Of a stretch of DNA of 64,000 nt, positions 58,458 to 64,000 are shown piece by piece. The stretch spans positions 26,983 to 90,982 of the forward strand of contig JAXMMT010000023.1 in assembly GCA_034399355.1 (NCBI GenBank), read 5' to 3'. The notes beneath the pieces were generated by a model that had not been told where the DNA came from, searched no databases, and saw only the letters and a program-made list of their open reading frames with translations. Numbering within the stretch: position 1 is the first letter of the stretch; each line of letters begins with the position of its first letter. A program made the translations under genes and the position numbers. Source of the DNA: UBA2279 sp034399355. GTDB lineage: Bacteria; Actinomycetota; Coriobacteriia; Anaerosomatales; Anaerosomataceae.

Positions 58458-58555
58458 GGGTGCCGCCTCGGCAGGAACATACGATAAACCTAACTATAGG
58501 GTCCAGTTATTATACTTTGATCCCGCCCGGCACCCAGCAACAGTCGCGTCGGCTC

Positions 58556-58600
58556 TTTACCACTTCGGTAAACGTATGCTATCTTTACCACATCGGTAAT
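58556..58600. promoter_or_regulatory. duplicated HigA-type operator
   Basis: Two 17-base near-palindromes, TTTACCACTTCGGTAAA at 58556 and TTTACCACATCGGTAAT at 58584, sit 28 bases apart around a TATGCT -10 candidate, 22 bases before the toxin start. This is the arrangement of autoregulated higBA-type promoters. Confidence 0.75.
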
Positions 58601-58621
58601 GGCCAATCGTGCGGAGCGTGC

Positions 58622-58960
58622 ATGGAGATCGACTTCGTCACCAAGAAGCTCTCCGAGACACTCTCTCAGCATAAACAGAGGGTTCGCAAGCACGGTGCGG
58701 TGGTGGCGGGAAGGCTCCTAGTGAGACTCAATCAACTCGACTCTGCGCCCAATCTCGAGGAAATGCGGTCGATTCCGGGAGGGTGTCACGAATTACGCGA
58801 GGACAGAGCGGGACAACTCGCCGTCGACGTGACCAAGAACCTGCGCCTCATCTTCAGACCGACTGAGGACCCGCCGCCTGCAAAGGACGACGGTGGCCTT
58901 GACTGGAAAGCAGTTACAGCAATCACAATCCTGGAGGTGGCAGACTATCATGGCGACTGA
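58622..58960 (+). CDS. higB: HigB/RelE-like toxin
   Basis: A 112-residue protein ending in the RelE fold: MRSIPGGCHELREDRAGQLAVDVTKNLRLIFRP. The N-terminal helices are as in HigB-type ribonucleases. Start at ATG 58622 follows GGAG by five bases. Overlaps the antitoxin gene by 11 bases. Toxin-first order is typical of hig loci. Confidence 0.85.
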   Translation: MEIDFVTKKLSETLSQHKQRVRKHGAVVAGRLLVRLNQLDSAPNLEEMRSIPGGCHELREDRAGQLAVDVTKNLRLIFRPTEDPPPAKDDGGLDWKAVTAITILEVADYHGD

Positions 58961-60038
58961 GTATCGATACGACCCTCGGGCTGACCTGCCCGTTGCTCCT
59001 GGCGAGACAATTCACGAGATCCTAGAGCAACGAGCCATTTCCCAAGCCGACTTCGCTCTTCGCCTTGGCAAGAGCGAGAAGTTCGTCAGCCAGCTCATCA
59101 ATGGCAAGGCCCCTCTGTCGTACGACACGGCGATCGAGCTCGAACGCGTTCTGGGGGCCTCCTCTACCTTCTGGAACAACTGCGAGTCGATCTACCGCGA
59201 CGTTCTCGCGCGACAGCAGCAAGAGGCTGGCACCGCCGAGCAATCCGAGTGGGCCAACTCCTTCCCCCTGAAAGCAATGGAATCCAACGGCTGGGTCGCA
59301 CGCGAAACGAGCCCCTCCGAACAGGCCGATGACCTGCTTTCGTTCTTCGGCGTGTCCTCAATCGATGCCTATCGGAAGTACTGGGGCTCGGAGAAGCGCT
59401 TGGCCGCCCGCATGAGCACTGCGTACGCCGCCGAGACACCCGCGATCACCGCGTGGCTGAGAGCGGGCGAGATCCAAGCCGAGAAGATTCGAACCGAACC
59501 GTTCGACGAGAAGGGCTTCCGAGGGGTGCTCGGTGACCTGCGGGCCGTCACTTGTCAACCGGATGCGAAGTGGCAGCAGCTCTTGGAGGAGCGCTGCGCG
59601 AAGGTAGGCGTCGTGGTCGTGTTCGTACGGGACCTTCCAAAGACCCGGTGCTTCGCAGTGAGTTGGTGGGCATTACGCACGCGCGCCGTCATTCAGATCG
59701 GTCTGCGCTACAAGACCGACGACCACCTGTGGTTCAGCTTCTTCCATGAGGCCGGACACCTGCTGCTCGACGATCGCAAGAGGTCAGGCATCAGCGACCT
59801 CGACGGTGATTCGGCCGCCGAGGAGCACGCGAACCGATTCGCAGCTGATCTCCTGATCCCGCCAGCGGAATACGCGGTGTTCGTGGCTGCCGGACAGCCG
59901 TCGAAGGCGACCGTGCGAGCGTTCGCCGAGCGCATCGGGATCGCCCCGAGCATCGTCGTTGGAAGACTTCAGAAAGACAGAGTCATCCCTCCAAGCTGGA
60001 TGAACGACCTCAAGACGAAGCTCGAGTGGGCGGGGTAG
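58950..60038 (+). CDS. higA: HigA antitoxin fused to ImmA/IrrE-like metalloprotease
   Basis: A 362-residue protein. Residues 15-75 are the HigA-type XRE helix-turn-helix (GETIHEILEQRAISQADFALRLGKSEKFVSQLINGK). Residues about 165-330 are an ImmA/IrrE peptidase with HEAGH near residue 266 and the downstream Glu (AAEEHANRFAADLLIP). Such fusions are known, and the protease part may cleave the regulator or another target. GGAGG is 12 bases upstream. Confidence 0.9.
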   Translation: MATEYRYDPRADLPVAPGETIHEILEQRAISQADFALRLGKSEKFVSQLINGKAPLSYDTAIELERVLGASSTFWNNCESIYRDVLARQQQEAGTAEQSEWANSFPLKAMESNGWVARETSPSEQADDLLSFFGVSSIDAYRKYWGSEKRLAARMSTAYAAETPAITAWLRAGEIQAEKIRTEPFDEKGFRGVLGDLRAVTCQPDAKWQQLLEERCAKVGVVVVFVRDLPKTRCFAVSWWALRTRAVIQIGLRYKTDDHLWFSFFHEAGHLLLDDRKRSGISDLDGDSAAEEHANRFAADLLIPPAEYAVFVAAGQPSKATVRAFAERIGIAPSIVVGRLQKDRVIPPSWMNDLKTKLEWAG

Positions 60039-60133
60039 GCATCGGGAAACGCGCGGTTGTGGCAATACATTTAAGATGATGTTTTGCACACCACCTGCGA
60101 TGTTGCTGTTGATACGCAGCTGGGGACGTCCCC

Positions 60134-61609
60134 TCAGCTCACCAGTTCCCTAAGCGCATCCAGCAGCCGCACCATCGCGAAGGTGTCCTGCCCGCAGTAG
60201 ACGAGCAGGTCCGCGTACAGCTGCTCGGCCTCCTCGGCAGAAAGCATCCCACGCACGGCCATGGTGTAGCGCACGCTCGCCGTCTTGCCGTCGCCAATCT
60301 CGAGGCCGGCGTAGGACATGTCGGGGCACCAGGCTGGCAGCACGTACTTGATGCTGGTGCGCCCACACGCGTCGGGATGCTTGGTGAACTGCTTGATGAC
60401 CGGCTCGAGGTCAAAGAGCCTGCCGATGACCGCGTTGATGCGTTTGGCAAGGTCAGGGAACGCCGTGGCGAGCCCCTCCAGTCGCTGGCGCTCGAACGAC
60501 GTGTAGTGGGTGACCGATCCCGTCTCGGCCAGGTCGGTGAGCATGCGCTCGGCAAGAGGACGTCGTGGGTCCGTCCCGCCCCTATGCAGATACTCCCGGT
60601 GTTCGTAGGTCCCGTCCTCGTGATGGACATGGATCGAGTACTGGAATGGGCTGACCTGGTACGGCCGTGTGCCGGGCCACAGGGGCAGCGCAGGGTTGAT
60701 GGTCTCGAAATCGAGGTGGTAGACAGGCCACGTGAGCGCGCCCAGCGCATCGGCAAGACCCGCCTGGTGGACGAGCGGTTCGCCCTTCTTCACCGCTGCG
60801 ACTGTCTCGGCCTGCGTGGGCGTCAGCCTGCTGAAGTCGTCCGGGATGTCGCGGATGCAGGTGACGCCCAGGTCGAGCAGCGCGTGGAGCGCTCGCTCCG
60901 AAAGTCGTGGCAGATTCGTGATCGGGTGCACGGCCGGGAGGAATGCGTGGCATCGAGCGCTGAAGTCACACGGGTAGGGAGTGTTGCACTGTGCGCCCAC
61001 GCGGATCTCCGGCTCCGGTCCGGCGAGCATCGCCTGGAAGGACTCCAGTAGCCCGGGAATCGCGGGCATGAAGGCCCGCGCATCGCGCGTCACGTCTTCA
61101 ACGGCGAAGAGCGCCGCCAGGTCGTAGTCGCCACCCTCGTAGACGTACGACGTGTTCAGATGCACGATGTTCGCCCGGCGTACGGTGAGGCCACAGCCCT
61201 CGACCACGTAGGTCTGGACTGCGGCGTCTGTCACGTGCTCGGGTTTGAGCTTGCCGGTGGACTTCACCTCGAAGAGGTTCCAGGCGTCGCCGGCCTTCAC
61301 GAGCGCGTCCACGCGCACGAGAACTCCGTCGAAGTAGAAGGCCGGCTCGTACAGGGCTGAGACGCCCTCTTCGAGCAGTCGCTTCGTCGTGGCGAGAGCC
61401 TCGCGCTGGTGGCGGTAGTCCTCGGCCACCTCCACCCCGCCTCCGAAGAGCTGCTGCGCAAGCTGACCCACCTCGGTGCCCTGATCGAAAATCCACTGCT
61501 TGGACTCGGTGGTCGGCTCGGCAGACTCAGGCTCGTGCACGGACAGCCACAGCGCCCGCGGACACTGCAGGCCCTTCTGGAAGCGCGATTTCGACAGTCG
61601 TGTGCTCAT
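60134..61609 (-). CDS. DUF2779 protein: Cas4-like nuclease plus exonuclease-like domain
   Basis: A 491-residue protein. C16 with C208, C214 and C220 gives the four-Cys pattern of an iron-sulfur Cas4/RecB-type nuclease, and VRVDALV (D101) with FEVKS (E114, K116) is its active site. The C-terminal half begins HLDFETINP (D300, E302), a DEDD/RNase H-like exonuclease signature. This is the DUF2779 architecture. Minus strand, convergent with the HigA gene. Role in DNA repair or defence is unproven. Confidence 0.88.
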   Translation of the reverse strand: MSTRLSKSRFQKGLQCPRALWLSVHEPESAEPTTESKQWIFDQGTEVGQLAQQLFGGGVEVAEDYRHQREALATTKRLLEEGVSALYEPAFYFDGVLVRVDALVKAGDAWNLFEVKSTGKLKPEHVTDAAVQTYVVEGCGLTVRRANIVHLNTSYVYEGGDYDLAALFAVEDVTRDARAFMPAIPGLLESFQAMLAGPEPEIRVGAQCNTPYPCDFSARCHAFLPAVHPITNLPRLSERALHALLDLGVTCIRDIPDDFSRLTPTQAETVAAVKKGEPLVHQAGLADALGALTWPVYHLDFETINPALPLWPGTRPYQVSPFQYSIHVHHEDGTYEHREYLHRGGTDPRRPLAERMLTDLAETGSVTHYTSFERQRLEGLATAFPDLAKRINAVIGRLFDLEPVIKQFTKHPDACGRTSIKYVLPAWCPDMSYAGLEIGDGKTASVRYTMAVRGMLSAEEAEQLYADLLVYCGQDTFAMVRLLDALRELVS

Positions 61610-61785
61610 GGTAGGAGCGTAGCAGAGTGGTGTGACACGGGGAGTCGGTGGGCGGATAGATGCCGGTCAGGTGTTGAAAAGAGGTGGAGCCCATCATTAC
61701 GGAAACACCATTACGCACGCAGGAGGTGATAGAATTCGGATATCTAAATGACATATGCACCAGAGTCCGAACCCGGAGGCGCCCC

Positions 61786-62058
61786 ATGCGCATCAAGCCG
61801 TCCACCGCGATCCGTCAGGACTACACCGGCTTTGCCGAGCTCTGCCACTCCATCGACGAGCCTGTGGTGCTGACGCGCAACGGTGAAGCAGACCTCGTCG
61901 TCATGAGCTACGAGGCGTACCAGCGCGCCGAGGCGCGTGTGAAGCTGCAGGCTCGCCTACTTGCGGCGGATCGTCAGATCGAGGGCGGTCAGGCACTACT
62001 CGACAGCGCAACGGTGTTCGATCGCGTGAGGGCGCGGGTCGATGGCAGCCAGCTGTAG
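61786..62058 (+). CDS. Phd/YefM-family antitoxin
   Basis: A 90-residue protein with a YefM-like fold: PSTAIRQDYTGFAELCHSIDEPVVLTRNGEADLVVMSYEAYQRAEA. ATG at 61786 follows CGGAGG by six bases. Overlaps the toxin gene by 17 bases. Confidence 0.9.
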   Translation: MRIKPSTAIRQDYTGFAELCHSIDEPVVLTRNGEADLVVMSYEAYQRAEARVKLQARLLAADRQIEGGQALLDSATVFDRVRARVDGSQL

Positions 62059-62365
62059 GCGCACCATCCTGTTCACGCCGGCCGCAGCAGACGACCTCGA
62101 CGCGGCGTTCGCGTACGTGAGCGAGCGCGACCGGACTGCCGCCGCTGCGCTGCTCGCGCGCCTGCAAGACACGGTGCAGCACCTGGCGGACTTCCCCGAG
62201 ATGGGCGTGGCGCTTTCGCACGAAGACTTCGAGTTGATTGCACCGGGCGTCCGCTTCGTCGTGGAAGAGCCGTATCTCGTGTTCTATCGCGTGACGGACA
62301 CAGCCGTCGTCGTGCTGCGCATCCTGCACTCGCGACGCGACTCGCTCGGCGAGCTGCTCGGCTAG
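62042..62365 (+). CDS. RelE/ParE-family toxin
   Basis: A 107-residue protein with the ParE/RelE pattern LFTPAAADDLDAAFAYVSERD, LADFPEMGVAL and FVVEEPYLVFYRVTDTAVVVLRILHSRRD. Coupled to the preceding antitoxin by overlap. Distinct from the cassette 5 toxin in sequence. Confidence 0.9.
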   Translation: MAASCRRTILFTPAAADDLDAAFAYVSERDRTAAAALLARLQDTVQHLADFPEMGVALSHEDFELIAPGVRFVVEEPYLVFYRVTDTAVVVLRILHSRRDSLGELLG

Positions 62366-62419
62366 CGTCCTTGGTCAGCCAACAGATACCACTTGCGATA
62401 TCTTCTATTACTTCTGTGT

Positions 62420-62425
62420 TATACT
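62420..62425 (+). promoter_or_regulatory. -10 element placed for a leaderless transcript
   Basis: TATACT ends six bases before the ATG of the MntA-like gene, which would put transcription start at or beside the start codon. The region has CTTCT-containing direct repeats. No ribosome site is seen. Confidence 0.5.
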
Positions 62426-62431
62426 CCCCTC

Positions 62432-62998
62432 ATGGATAGCCTACTCGATATTGGCACGATGCTCGTCCGGGAACGCCGGGCGAAGGGCGTGACCCAGCGT
62501 GAGCTCGCGTTGGCTCTGGGTGTGACACAGCCGCAGGTCGCTCGCTGGGAGGCGAGCAAGTACAGCGCTGCTACGCTGACCCGCCTCGACGCCGTGGCGC
62601 GAGCACTCGGCGTGTCGCTCGTCCCCGCCGCTGCCACCTCACTCCCGCTGGCAATGGAGCCTGTGGCGTTGTATGGCACGGCCTCCGTCACCAGCCCGGT
62701 GATGGACCTCGGCGAATGCGCCGCACGTCTCCGCTTACACGGCTCCGTCTTGCACGACCGCTTCAACATGCGACGCCTCGGCGTGTTCGGCTCCTTTGCC
62801 GACGGGACACAAACGCCCTCAAGCGACGTCGATCTTCTGGTGGAGACCGATGATCCGGGTGGGCTGAGGTTTCTCGAAGCGGCCGACTACATGGAGACCT
62901 TGCTTGGCCGCAAGGTGGACCTCGTGCGCCCCGATACCCTCAAGGACCGCCTGCGTTCGCGCGTGCTGCGTGAGGTGATCTATGTCTGGAAGGCGTGA
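62432..62998 (+). CDS. MntA-like nucleotidyltransferase antitoxin fused to XRE helix-turn-helix
   Basis: A 188-residue protein. Residues 15-65 are an XRE domain (KGVTQRELALALGVTQPQVARWEASKY). Residues about 105-185 are a minimal nucleotidyltransferase with GSFADGTQTPSSDVDLLVE, the G-S...D-x-D active site. In characterised MntA-HepT pairs, MntA neutralises HepT by polyadenylylation; the added XRE domain would supply self-repression. Start at ATG 62432 fits a leaderless promoter. Overlaps HepT by 17 bases. Confidence 0.9.
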   Translation: MDSLLDIGTMLVRERRAKGVTQRELALALGVTQPQVARWEASKYSAATLTRLDAVARALGVSLVPAAATSLPLAMEPVALYGTASVTSPVMDLGECAARLRLHGSVLHDRFNMRRLGVFGSFADGTQTPSSDVDLLVETDDPGGLRFLEAADYMETLLGRKVDLVRPDTLKDRLRSRVLREVIYVWKA

Positions 62999-63350
62999 TG
63001 AGTCACTGCTGCTCGATGACGTAGTGCACGCAACGTCACGGCTGATCGAACTCGGCAGTCAGTCGGAAGTACCTCTTGGTGAAGACCTGTCCTGTGACGA
63101 ACAGGTCCAGTACAACCTCATCATCCTGGGAGAGGCCGTCAAGCGACTCTCGCCTGCAACACGAGAGCGATTCGCGGATGTTCCATGGAGCCCGATGGCA
63201 CGCGCACGGGACCGCGTCGTTCATCACTACGAAGGTGTGGACTGGGCGGTCATCGAGACGATTATCGGCTCTGACCTGCCGCCAATGCTTCCCCGGCTCC
63301 TGGAGATCCGCGACATCGTTCGAGAAGAGTACGACGCCGGACAAGCCTAA
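62982..63350 (+). CDS. HepT-like HEPN ribonuclease toxin (DUF86)
   Basis: A 122-residue protein with RDRVVHHYEGVDW, the R-x4-H-x-Y motif of HepT toxins, and the helical DUF86 start. The MntA-like gene overlaps its start. The toxin is an RNase, inactivated by nucleotidylation at the motif's Tyr in characterised cases. Confidence 0.92.
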   Translation: MSGRRDESLLLDDVVHATSRLIELGSQSEVPLGEDLSCDEQVQYNLIILGEAVKRLSPATRERFADVPWSPMARARDRVVHHYEGVDWAVIETIIGSDLPPMLPRLLEIRDIVREEYDAGQA

Positions 63351-63358
63351 GACTCCCC

Positions 63359-63931
63359 CTACACCCTCGGCGCCTGCGGCGTGCCGTCCCCGCCCTTACT
63401 GCTCCCCAGCGACATCACGTCAACCGCCGCGATCTCCTCGGCGAGCCAGTCAAGGCGCTGCAGGCACTCCCACACCATCGCGGTGGCGATCGGTGACGGC
63501 TGCTTCTTCTGCCCCAGACTTAGCCACTCCCAGCCCTTGAACGCAGACTGCGGGGTCACGGTGCCGTCAGTGCTCACGTTGTAGGCAAGCAGGCACGCGG
63601 TTATCTCGGCCATGGAGACGCGATCCTCGGGCGTCGCGCGCCACAGCTCCGGTAGGCGGCCCAGCGTGTCGACGACCTCGTAGGCGCCGTACCACGAAGG
63701 CGGCCACTTCACGGTCTTGAACTGCCGACCGTGCCCCATCATGTAGGGCCTACGCGAGCCGCGCTGCCGCCAGATCTCGAGTGCGGTGTGCGCCACCTCC
63801 GCGAGCCACTCGGGGCGCTCGCCTTCAGGCAGCCAGCTGAACGCGCGCAGCGCTTCCAGCGTCGTCTGCGGGCAGGGCTCGCTCTTGCGGCCGGGACCGC
63901 GAAAGCCCGTGGCAGGATCGGGTCGGCATCC
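63359..63931 (-). pseudogene. C-terminal part of a squalene-cyclase-like repeat protein
   Basis: The frame opens at the TGA at 63932 with no start and reads PDPATGFRGPGRKSEPCPQ... then WRQRGSRRPYMMGHGRQFK and FKGWEWLSLGQKKQPSP. These motifs match the second half of a roughly 300-residue family with a terpenoid-cyclase-like fold. A GTG at 63796 allows a 145-residue remainder but would discard conserved sequence, so the gene looks N-terminally truncated. Confidence 0.55.
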
Positions 63932-64000
63932 TCACGCCAGGCCGAGGTCAGTCTGCATGAGGTCGCCCTCGGCGGCGGCAAGCGCGCGACGCACGCGCGG
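63932..64000 (-). CDS. C-terminal end of a gene running off the window
   Basis: Read on the minus strand, the last 22 codons in the same frame are RVRRALAAAEGDLMQTDLGLA, ending at TGA 63932. They may be the end of a separate gene or, with the truncated gene downstream, one gene with an in-frame stop. Incomplete. Confidence 0.4.
   Translation of the reverse strand, partial: PRVRRALAAAEGDLMQTDLGLA

Overview
The window is high-GC, gene-dense bacterial DNA with short intergenic gaps, strong GGAGG-type ribosome binding sites and frequent GTG/TTG starts. A nickel-type NikR/NikMN-Q-O uptake locus, rubrerythrin, a secreted protein with putative cell-wall-binding repeats and an MacA/MacB-like exporter without an outer-membrane partner suggest a Gram-positive-type actinobacterium, perhaps an anaerobic lineage near Coriobacteriia. 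That placement is inference; no rRNA or other phylogenetic marker is present.

Layout. 0-4.4 kb: zinc-ribbon membrane protein, an ArsR/redox-disulfide/permease operon on the minus strand, and a membrane-fused spermidine-synthase-like protein. 4.48-11.67 kb: what I read as a mobile gene-cassette array of the integron type. Five attC-like sites and one attI-like site separate six cassettes, all transcribed on the plus strand, with no integrase gene in the window. The cassettes carry a DUF805 membrane protein, a winged-helix/HEPN-like pair, a condensation-superfamily acyltransferase, a nucleotidyltransferase pair, a Phd/RelE pair and a DUF4160/HTH pair. 11.7-15 kb: nickel ECF transporter and NikR. 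15-20 kb: response regulator, purB, and a sensor kinase paired with a PhnD-like binding protein. 20-23.4 kb: MacA/MacB-like exporter. 23.4-35 kb: housekeeping and small genes (DMT exporter, parvulin, rsgA, panD, rubrerythrin, a frameshifted MFS gene, rpiA, msrB with a PadR regulator, cell-wall-binding hydrolase). 35-40 kb: purA-purD-radical SAM-purE operon. 40-46 kb: GerMN lipoprotein, GYF_2/subtilisin membrane protease, Lgt-like protein, AlbA-type regulator.

From about 46 kb to the right edge the window is accessory: VapBC, a zinc-ribbon operon of unknown role, an orphan regulator-like gene, a nuclease-helicase (DUF2075) with MazG, a cytosine-methylase restriction-modification set with two PD-(D/E)XK genes and Vsr, a 3' fragment of an initiator tRNA gene (an integration scar), HigB with a HigA-protease fusion, a Cas4-like nuclease fused to an exonuclease-like domain, Phd/RelE and MntA/HepT. 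This reads as a defence and toxin-antitoxin island.

The most unusual feature is the cassette array. In four of five complete cassettes the first bases (TTRRRY) are exactly complementary to the R'' box of that same cassette's own attC site, which is the geometry integron cassettes must have. Coordinates of starts were set by ribosome binding sites where possible; all family assignments are from motif recognition, not database searches.
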